Below are positions 1 through 4,859 of a DNA stretch of 9,368 nt, piece after piece. The notes under the pieces are model-generated. The model did no database searches, was not told the DNA's origin, and saw only the letters and a list, made by a program, of their open reading frames with translations. The DNA comes from Candidatus Omnitrophota bacterium (GTDB taxonomy: Bacteria > NPL-UPA2 > BS750m-G34): positions 1 to 9,368 of the forward strand of contig DAOWKF010000079.1 in the NCBI GenBank assembly GCA_030640045.1, given 5' to 3'. Within the stretch, counting starts at the first letter, position 1. Every line of letters begins with the position of its first letter. A program made the translations under genes and the position numbers.

Positions 1-1028
1 AAATTGGCGAAAAAACCGCAAATGCGATCCCTGACCATCACGAAGGAATGCGCCGGATACTTAAGGATATGCATGACATAAAGGCAGTAGGTCACAGGGT
101 AGTGCATGGCGGAGAATATTTCAAGGAATCATGTATTATTGATGAAAAGGTATTAAAAATTATCGAGGACTACGCTGACCTTGCCCCGCTCCATAATCCG
201 CCTAATCTGGTTGGTATAAAGGCAGCGAGTCAAGCACTCCCCAATGTCCCGCAAGTCGCATCCTTTGATACAGCCTTTCATCAGACTATCCCTTCATATG
301 CTTATCTATACGCCATACCTTATGAATTATATGAAAAATACCGCATCAGACGTTATGGTTTTCACGGGACTTCACACCGGTATGTCGCTCGACGCGCAGC
401 AGAACTGGAAAATAAAGGAAAATATGATTTAAATATTATAACCTGCCACCTGGGAAATGGCTGCAGTATCGCTGCCGTTAAAAAGGGGAAAAGCATAGAT
501 ACCAGCATGGGGCTGACCCCATTGGAAGGGGTGGTCATGGGGACGCGTTCCGGGGATATTGATCCGGCTATTATATTTTACTTAGCTGAAAGAAGAGGTA
601 TGAAAATCGAAGAAATAAATAATCTCCTCAATAAAAAAAGCGGTTTGCTCGGGGTTTCAGGCATAAGTAATGACGTAAGAGAGATTCAAAAGGCTGTCCA
701 AAAAGGTGATAAAAAAGCTGCCCTGGCACTGGATATATTCTGTTACCGCATAAAAAAATATATAGGGGCGTATATGGCTGCCCTCGGTCATGTTGATACA
801 ATTGTCTTCACCGGCGGGATTGGCGAGAACGCGGCAGGACTGCGCCGGCAGATAATGGAAGGGCTGGAGGAATTGGGGATAAAGCTGGACAGGACAAAAA
901 ATGAAAAGACAGAAAAATGTGAGGCTGTTATTAGCAGTCCTGATTCACGGATAAAGGTCCGGGTCATCCCCACAGATGAAGAGGCAAGGATTGCCCACGA
1001 CGCGTATATGCTAATGGAGAAATTATGA
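1..1028 (+). CDS. ackA: Acetate kinase, 5'-truncated by the window edge
   Basis: Acetate kinase interconverts acetate + ATP and acetyl phosphate + ADP in the cytoplasm; in fermenters it yields ATP from acetyl phosphate. The frame is open from base 3, so the ATG at 48 is internal and the true start lies upstream. About 341 residues are present against a usual ~400, so roughly 55-60 N-terminal residues are missing. Visible ASKHA-fold motifs are HRVVHGG (93-113), the DTAFHQT segment with its catalytic Asp near 267, GFHGTSH (about 357-377), CHLGNGCS, the TPLEGVVMGTRSGDIDP block with the active-site Arg, GGIGENA near the C-terminus, and the final EEARIAHDA. The stop codon overlaps the next gene's start (ATGA), so the two are translationally coupled. 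No pta gene is in view. Butyrate or propionate kinase is possible by fold, but the motif set and length fit AckA best. Confidence 0.96.
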   Translation, partial: IGEKTANAIPDHHEGMRRILKDMHDIKAVGHRVVHGGEYFKESCIIDEKVLKIIEDYADLAPLHNPPNLVGIKAASQALPNVPQVASFDTAFHQTIPSYAYLYAIPYELYEKYRIRRYGFHGTSHRYVARRAAELENKGKYDLNIITCHLGNGCSIAAVKKGKSIDTSMGLTPLEGVVMGTRSGDIDPAIIFYLAERRGMKIEEINNLLNKKSGLLGVSGISNDVREIQKAVQKGDKKAALALDIFCYRIKKYIGAYMAALGHVDTIVFTGGIGENAAGLRRQIMEGLEELGIKLDRTKNEKTEKCEAVISSPDSRIKVRVIPTDEEARIAHDAYMLMEKL

Positions 1029-2284
1029 AAATATGTATTTTTGAAGACAACGGATTTGAAAATTTATATCCCCTGACATATCTACGCCCGATATGCGGAC
1101 TCAGGTGCGGGAAGACATTGATTTTTGAAAAAATAATCAGGGCATTCCCTGACATTAAAATCTCTTTCTGGGTGAGGGATTATCTAATAAAGCTCTGGAG
1201 AAAAGAAGTATCTCCTCTTGCGGTAAACGACGCGGAAGCGCTGAAAAATGACGACACCCTTTTTATTAACAGCCGCTGGTTATTTATAGATACGAAATTT
1301 TCTATCCCCGGCAATGAAGAAATAGGAAAAATGGATGGCGAAATAGTCTACGCGCTCGTAAAAAAAACCCAAATGGCCGCTATCTCATCAGGAGATATCT
1401 CTATATGGCTGGCGAAATTAAAGGAAAATATCCAGGTTAAAGAAGTAAAGGTGAAACTAATTACTTATCCATGGGATTTGGTTAATTATAATGCCGATGC
1501 TATAAAAGACGATTTTAACGCAGGGACCGCAAAAATAGAAGGTGAATTTTCTCCACAGGCTTCTATTTACGGCGAAAAAGAAAAAGTCTCTATCGGCAAA
1601 GGAGCGAAGGTCCACCCCATGGTAGTAATCGATACTACCCACGGACCGGTTATTATAGATGAAGACGCTGTTATCTATCCATTTACAAAAATAGAAGGCC
1701 CGAGTTACATTGGAAAAGAAACGCAGATACACGGGGCTAAGGTCCGGGAGGGATCGAGTATAGGACCTGTATGCCGTATCGGCGGTGAGGTGGAAGAGGT
1801 CATCATACACGGTTATTCGAATAAATATCACGATGGTTTCCTCGGCCACAGTTACGTCGGTGAATGGGTAAATTTAGGAGCGCTGACAACAAACAGTGAT
1901 ATCAAAAATGACTATAGCCCGGTAAGCGTCTACATTAACGGCGAGATTATGAGTTCAGGCGAGGCCAAAGTCGGGTCATTTATCGGTGACCATACCAAGA
2001 CGAGTATAGGGACATTTTTAAATACCGGGACAGTTATTGGTGTAATGACAAACCTGATCGGCTCAGGCGGGGTCCTGCCTAAATTTGTTCCTTCATTCAC
2101 GTGGTATCTGAATAAAAAATTTACAAAAGGTTATGGCTATAAGATGTTACTGAAGACAGCAGGGGTCGCTATGAGCCGCCGCGGGAAAAAACTTGGTCAG
2201 GAAGGGCTTGATGTCCTGAACTATGTCTATGAAATCACCAAAGACAAGAGAGAGGAATTAATTGCGAGAGATAAAATGGGATAA
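1025..2284 (+). CDS. GlmU-like nucleotidyltransferase/acetyltransferase fusion (alt_bact_glmU family)
   Basis: Predicted cytoplasmic sugar-1-phosphate nucleotidyltransferase joined to a left-handed beta-helix acyltransferase, probably making UDP-GlcNAc or a related activated sugar for the envelope. The N-terminus (residues 1-30) reads ICIFEDN then LTYLRPICGLRCG, the family variant signature, not the canonical GlmU LAAGxGTRM loop. Residues about 175-260 show hexapeptide-repeat spacing (SIGKGAKV, PVIIDEDAVIYP, SYIGKETQIHGAKV). The block SNKYHDGFLGHSYVGEW (about 265-281) followed by NLGALTTNSDIKN is the hallmark of the family I know as TIGR03991. The length of 419 matches that family. GGAGA 5 nt before the ATG is the ribosome binding site, and the start overlaps the ackA stop by 4 nt. 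The exact sugar is not readable from sequence, and a canonical glmU elsewhere in the genome would change the reading. Confidence 0.85.
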   Translation: MKICIFEDNGFENLYPLTYLRPICGLRCGKTLIFEKIIRAFPDIKISFWVRDYLIKLWRKEVSPLAVNDAEALKNDDTLFINSRWLFIDTKFSIPGNEEIGKMDGEIVYALVKKTQMAAISSGDISIWLAKLKENIQVKEVKVKLITYPWDLVNYNADAIKDDFNAGTAKIEGEFSPQASIYGEKEKVSIGKGAKVHPMVVIDTTHGPVIIDEDAVIYPFTKIEGPSYIGKETQIHGAKVREGSSIGPVCRIGGEVEEVIIHGYSNKYHDGFLGHSYVGEWVNLGALTTNSDIKNDYSPVSVYINGEIMSSGEAKVGSFIGDHTKTSIGTFLNTGTVIGVMTNLIGSGGVLPKFVPSFTWYLNKKFTKGYGYKMLLKTAGVAMSRRGKKLGQEGLDVLNYVYEITKDKREELIARDKMG

Positions 2285-2295
2285 AGGAGAAAAAA

Positions 2296-2553
2296 ATGAG
2301 TGAGGTAACGGAGAGAGTAAAAAAAGTAGTCAGCCGGCAGCTTAAGGTCCAGCCGGAAAAAATCAATGAAGGGTCCGAGTTTGTCAAAGACCTCGGCGCG
2401 GAATCAATCCAGAGCATTGAGCTCGTGGCTGCCTTTGAAGAGGAATTCGGCATCACTATGGATGAAGACGCAGCGCTCAGTATAAAGACAGTGGGTACGG
2501 CTATCGAGTTTATCGAAAAACACTTATCGGAAGCAGGGAAAAACAATGAGTAA
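2296..2553 (+). CDS. Acyl carrier protein with an ESI phosphopantetheine site
   Basis: Small acidic four-helix carrier protein of 85 residues, within the usual 75-90. The segment DLGAESIQSIELVAAFEEEF aligns with the classic DSL site. Ser37 should carry 4'-phosphopantetheine, but the flanking residues are Glu36 and Ile38 in place of Asp and Leu. The C-terminal half (MDEDAALSIKTVGTAIEFIEKHL) has the expected helix III/IV pattern. AAGGAG at 2284-2289, 6 nt before the ATG, is a good ribosome binding site, and the gap to the GlmU-like gene is 11 nt, so they form an operon. No fab, pks or holo-ACP synthase gene is in the window. It could be the general fatty-acid ACP or a dedicated one; absence of the standard DSL and of fab neighbours favours a dedicated role. 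I leave the symbol blank for that reason. Confidence 0.9.
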   Translation: MSEVTERVKKVVSRQLKVQPEKINEGSEFVKDLGAESIQSIELVAAFEEEFGITMDEDAALSIKTVGTAIEFIEKHLSEAGKNNE

Positions 2554-2647
2554 ACAATATAACAGGCGCATCAAAAGGACAAAGACCAAAAAGCGCTTAA
2601 AAAGAAACAAAAAACGGCTAAAAGAACTTCTGTCACAAAAAGCATAA
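2546..2647 (+). CDS. Tiny highly basic protein (33 aa), function unknown
   Basis: ATG at 2546 opens a 33-codon frame ending in TAA at 2645-2647 and overlapping the ACP gene's last 8 nt in another frame. The product begins MSKQYNRRIKRTKTKK and ends KELLSQKA. About half the residues are Lys or Arg with almost no acidic residues, implying RNA binding, most likely to rRNA. AGGGA-like sequence at 2535-2539, about 6 nt upstream, can serve as a ribosome binding site, and the overlap with acp suggests coupling. Size and charge resemble the minimal ribosomal proteins of the bS22/mS38 (COX24-like) and bTHX kind, and similar KQYN-starting basic mini-proteins occur, as I recall, in PVC genomes. This is inference from composition; no motif proves it. 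The next gene encodes L3, which fits a ribosome link. Confidence 0.6.
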   Translation: MSKQYNRRIKRTKTKKRLKRNKKRLKELLSQKA

Positions 2648-2653
2648 AAACTA

Positions 2654-2681
2654 TTGCACAAAAATAAAATTGTAGTATAAT
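2654..2681 (+). promoter_or_regulatory. Promoter of rplC (predicted leaderless start)
   Basis: The -10 box TATAAT at 2676-2681 is perfect. A partial -35, TTGCAC at 2654-2659, lies 16 bp upstream and matches only the first three consensus positions. The expected start of transcription, 6-9 nt past the -10, falls at about 2688-2691, on or within 3 nt of the rplC ATG at 2691. No Shine-Dalgarno sequence lies before that ATG. Confidence 0.65.
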
Positions 2682-2690
2682 AAATAAGAT

Positions 2691-3329
2691 ATGTTAGGAC
2701 TAATAGGTAAAAAAATAGGTTTAACCCATATCTTTAAAGAGGATGGAAATTTTGTCCCGGTAACGGTCATTCAGGCAGGGCCCTGCTCTATAGTCCGGAC
2801 AAAAACTGAAAAAACCGATGGGTATAATGCAATCCAGCTTGGTTTCGGAGACATCAAAGAAAAAAAGGTCAAAAAGCCCCAGCTCGGGCATTTCAAAAAA
2901 GTAAATCTAACCCCCAAAAAAATCTTACACGAATTCAGGCTGGGTCCTCAGGAGATAGAAGGAATAAATACAGGGCAGGAATTAAATACCTCTATCTTTA
3001 AAAAAGGAGAATGTGTAGATGTAACAGGCACCTCTAAAGGTAAAGGTTTTGCCGGGGTAATGAAACGGCATGGCTTCCACGGCGCCCCTGCATCTCATGG
3101 CAGACACTATTTCCGGCGGCATGGCGGTTCAATCGGCTCCCGTTATCCTCAGCATGTCCGCAAAGGAACGCGCATGGCCGGTAGAATGGGAAACGAGCAG
3201 GTAACGGTACAAAACCTGGAAATTGCTGATATAAGACCGGAAGACAACCTTATACTGATTAAGGGAGCTATCCCGGGAAATAAAAAAAGCTTTGTCTTAA
3301 TTAAAAAGACCGTAAAAACGACTTCCTAA
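2691..3329 (+). CDS. rplC: 50S ribosomal protein L3 (uL3), orphan copy
   Basis: L3 binds 23S rRNA early in large-subunit assembly, and its long loop reaches toward the peptidyl transferase centre. The 212 residues match the usual length. The N-terminus (LGLIGKKIGLTHIF) is the family start, and an in-frame TAA at 2685-2687 excludes a longer one. The VTGTSKGKGFAG motif (111-122), GSIG (146-149), KGTRMAGRMG (158-167) and VTVQNLEI (171-178) are all present. The central loop is His/Arg rich, and the Gln methylated by PrmB in E. coli L3 (Gln150) has no clear equivalent. Normally rplC sits between rpsJ and rplD; here the upstream genes are acp and a tiny basic ORF, and downstream is convergent efp, overlapping by 4 nt with no room for a terminator. 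The gene looks intact and functional. Confidence 0.97.
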   Translation: MLGLIGKKIGLTHIFKEDGNFVPVTVIQAGPCSIVRTKTEKTDGYNAIQLGFGDIKEKKVKKPQLGHFKKVNLTPKKILHEFRLGPQEIEGINTGQELNTSIFKKGECVDVTGTSKGKGFAGVMKRHGFHGAPASHGRHYFRRHGGSIGSRYPQHVRKGTRMAGRMGNEQVTVQNLEIADIRPEDNLILIKGAIPGNKKSFVLIKKTVKTTS

Positions 3330-3883
3330 CCCCGCTCCAGATATTCATTAGTGCGGGTATCAACCTTGACTTTATCCCCTTCCTTGATAAAGAGAGGAAC
3401 TTTTACGACAAAACCTGTCTCTAAAATTGCCTCTTTCAGAAGATTGGTAACGCTGTCACCTCTATGGCCGGGTCCTACAGAAGTAACCTTTAAAACTACA
3501 GCTGCCGGCAGTTCCACATTGAAAGGGGCGGATTCAATGAATAAAATTTTGTACTCCCCGCCCTCTTGTAAAAAGCAATGCGCGCCGCCCAATCTTTTTT
3601 CCGGAATACCAATCTGCTCAAAACTCCCGGTATCCATAAAATAATATTCGCCGTCATTTTGATACAGGTACTGCATCTTCTTTTCCTCAAAATCCGGCTC
3701 TTTAAATGTTTCACCTGCGGCAAAGGTCTTCTCAAGAACAGCGCCTGTCTTTAGATTCTTTAAACGGGTTCGCACAAAGGCGCGGCGCTGGGCTGTGCGG
3801 GCATGCTGGAAATTTATTATGCTGTAAATTTCGCCTTCCAGCTTTATCCTCAACCCCTTACGAAAATCAACTGTAGAGATCAT
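3326..3883 (-). CDS. efp: Translation elongation factor P with a non-canonical tip loop
   Basis: EF-P binds between the P and E sites of stalled ribosomes and promotes peptide bond formation at polyproline stretches. The 185 residues match the family: a KOW-like domain I (1 to about 63) and two OB domains, ending in the conserved VTNLLKEAILETGFVVKVPLFIKEGDKVKVDTRT-type block (about 144-178). The domain I tip loop, normally HVKPGKGxAFVR with a modified Lys34, here reads HARTAQRRAFVR (residues 27-38), placing Gln32 where the lysine or rhamnosylated arginine usually sits. The downstream AFVRTRLKNLKTG is canonical, so this is not a frameshift. The ATG follows a G-run and the tract TTTATTT with no normal Shine-Dalgarno. 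No modification enzyme gene (epmA, epmB, earP) is nearby. Convergent 4-nt overlap with rplC. Confidence 0.96.
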   Translation of the reverse strand: MISTVDFRKGLRIKLEGEIYSIINFQHARTAQRRAFVRTRLKNLKTGAVLEKTFAAGETFKEPDFEEKKMQYLYQNDGEYYFMDTGSFEQIGIPEKRLGGAHCFLQEGGEYKILFIESAPFNVELPAAVVLKVTSVGPGHRGDSVTNLLKEAILETGFVVKVPLFIKEGDKVKVDTRTNEYLERG

Positions 3884-3891
3884 AAATAAAC

Positions 3892-3916
3892 CCCCGCACC
3901 AGGTATTGATGCGGGG
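3892..3916 (-). promoter_or_regulatory. Strong hairpin directly before the efp start (terminator-like or translational)
   Basis: On the - strand, arm CCCCGCATCA (3916-3907), loop ATACC and arm TGGTGCGGGG (3901-3892) form a 10-bp stem with one U-G wobble. The same stem on the + strand would carry an A-C mismatch, so it is better formed in - strand RNA. The tract GTTTATTT and then the efp ATG follow at once. It may be an imperfect intrinsic terminator closing the upstream operon, an attenuator, or a structure hiding the G-run that is the only ribosome-binding candidate for efp. Because nothing lies between it and the ATG, any efp message started upstream must contain it. Confidence 0.6.
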
Positions 3917-3954
3917 TAAAAACTATGCTTTAATCTGCGTAATCAGGTATAGTC

Positions 3955-4095
3955 TTATTTACCAAGGATGCGATACATTCCGGTCCCGCAATCAGGGCAT
4001 TTACCTTTCATGGCCTTACGTCCGTTTTTCATTGTTACTTCTTTTGCTTCAGATATCTCTTTCTTTGCCTTGCATTTTACACAATAACCTTCCAT
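3955..4095 (-). CDS. DUF5679-type small zinc-ribbon protein (46 aa)
   Basis: A 46-codon frame beginning MEGYCVKCKAKKE and ending GTGMYRILGK. Two Cys pairs, CVKC (Cys5, Cys8) and CPDC (Cys33, Cys36), are spaced as in a zinc ribbon, joined by the conserved EVTMKNGRKAMKG segment. This matches the DUF5679 family as I know it, where nearly the whole protein is the domain. The role is unknown; a nucleic-acid or protein contact is possible. A near-perfect Shine-Dalgarno, AAGGAGGAG, lies just before ATG at 4095, and the gene is 12 nt downstream of the winged-helix gene, so they share an operon. The strong ribosome binding site and family match make this a confident gene despite its size. Confidence 0.9.
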   Translation of the reverse strand: MEGYCVKCKAKKEISEAKEVTMKNGRKAMKGKCPDCGTGMYRILGK

Positions 4096-4107
4096 ATCTC
4101 CTCCTTC

Positions 4108-4314
4108 TTAATTTTCACTCCTAAGACTTACTTCATAATCCCCGTCTTTTTCTTTCACAATGACATGCCCTTCCCGCGAAAGCCATCCAAGACCCATTAA
4201 AATAAGATTTGTTGACTTCTGGATATGCCTGGCAAGTTCTTTGAAGGTTACATCTTTATGGTTTTCCAGATAGTGCCAGATATCTCCGGCTACCAAACCG
4301 ATCTGCGTAATCAT
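4108..4314 (-). CDS. DUF2582-type winged helix-turn-helix protein (68 aa)
   Basis: A 68-residue protein made almost entirely of one winged helix: IGLVAGDIWHYLENH (helix 1), VTFKELARHIQKS (helix 2), NLILMGLGWLSREGHVIV (recognition helix plus start of the wing) and a short strand pair. The pattern IGxxAGxIWxxL with LGWLxREGxI is characteristic of the DUF2582 winged-helix family. It may bind DNA, perhaps as a small regulator, but no target is visible. ATG is at 4314. The only upstream in-frame alternative is a CTG next to the stop of the preceding gene. The best ribosome site, AGGGGGA, is about 13 nt upstream inside the preceding gene, so translation is probably coupled. It is the middle gene of a three-gene set with the TM2-like protein and DUF5679. 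Confidence 0.85.
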   Translation of the reverse strand: MITQIGLVAGDIWHYLENHKDVTFKELARHIQKSTNLILMGLGWLSREGHVIVKEKDGDYEVSLRSEN

Positions 4315-4320
4315 CAGTCT

Positions 4321-4779
4321 TTAAAATTCCCCCTTTACAGCTACGACCACCTTTTCGTTATCTACCTGAAGAGAGAGGCCTCTGTTATTTTCAACAGCTG
4401 TATAATAGGCGTCTACAGAGCTCACAACCCTTCCCATTGCCAGCCCAAAAATACCTAATGCCTCTATATCCGTTCCTCCAACCAGACCCCAACAAAGACC
4501 TTCTATACCACCCATAATAAGGACCTTGATTAGACTATCATCATTATAGATCTGTCCGAGTCCCGGGCAAAGGACTGACAGGAATGTAGCCGTACCGGGA
4601 CTTTTAATAGCGCCTCCCGTAGTACGTGTTGTCCCTACCCCTTGCTTCGCAGGGATGGCTTCGCCTATTGTTTCTTCGGTCACCTCTTTTGTAACAGGGG
4701 CTCCACCGTTAGCCAGACAAAAACTACTTCCTAAAAAAATCAACCCTACTACAACTATACCAATTATTCCTACCCGCAT
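4321..4779 (-). CDS. Exported/membrane protein with TM2-like PGLGQIY motif, function unknown
   Basis: I chose ATG at 4779 over the in-frame ATG at 4806 because AAGGAGGGAAGGAG immediately precedes it; this gives 152 residues. The start MRVGIIGIVVVGLIFLG followed by SSFCLANGG is a signal peptide with a likely cleavage after CLA. There is no lipobox, since Phe precedes the Cys. A Gly/Thr/Pro-rich linker (about 26-62) leads to FLSVLCPGLGQIYN, the PGxGQxY motif of TM2/DUF5683-like domains, followed by two hydrophobic stretches (about 83-96 and 103-114). VVSSVDAYYTAVENN then matches the aromatic/Asp helix end seen in that group. It probably sits in the envelope. It opens a transcription unit with the DUF2582 and DUF5679 genes; only 6 nt separate it from the next ATG. 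No specific function can be given. Confidence 0.8.
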   Translation of the reverse strand: MRVGIIGIVVVGLIFLGSSFCLANGGAPVTKEVTEETIGEAIPAKQGVGTTRTTGGAIKSPGTATFLSVLCPGLGQIYNDDSLIKVLIMGGIEGLCWGLVGGTDIEALGIFGLAMGRVVSSVDAYYTAVENNRGLSLQVDNEKVVVAVKGEF

Positions 4780-4796
4780 TCTCCTTCCCTCCTTTC

Positions 4797-4830
4797 TATT
4801 TTGCATTTTACACTTTTCATTTTACATTTC
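4797..4830 (-). repeat. A-rich 14-nt tandem unit in a 5' UTR
   Basis: On the - strand, AATGTAAAATGAAA and AGTGTAAAATGCAA stand head to tail (4830-4803), with 12 of about 14 positions shared, followed by AATAG. The 13-mer AAAATGCAAAATA (4809-4797) recurs exactly at 9043-9031 around the mnmE start. The unit lies in the predicted leader of the TM2-like gene, between its promoter and its ribosome binding site. Confidence 0.4.
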
Positions 4831-4831
4831 T

Positions 4832-4859
4832 ATTGTACCACATCCTTCTATCTATTCAA
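4832..4859 (-). promoter_or_regulatory. Promoter of the TM2-like / DUF2582 / DUF5679 unit
   Basis: On the - strand, TTGAAT (4859-4854), 16 bp, then TACAAT (4837-4832), preceded by TGG, which forms an extended -10. The -35 box overlaps the topA stop codon. The predicted start is near 4824, giving a leader of about 45 nt with a good ribosome binding site. This separates the small-gene unit from topA. Confidence 0.65.

Noticed and set aside
3906..4124. 72-codon + strand frame over the DUF5679 gene
   Set aside because: The - strand gene has a strong ribosome site, Cys pairs and family match; this frame is its shadow.
3933..4313. Exact 13-bp repeat ATCTGCGTAATCA at 3933-3945 and 4301-4313
   Set aside because: About one shared 13-mer is expected by chance in a window this size, and no further similarity flanks it.
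4780..4806. Upstream ATG at 4806 as start of the TM2-like gene
   Set aside because: It would add MQNRKEGRR before the signal peptide, and the strong ribosome site lies between it and the ATG at 4779.
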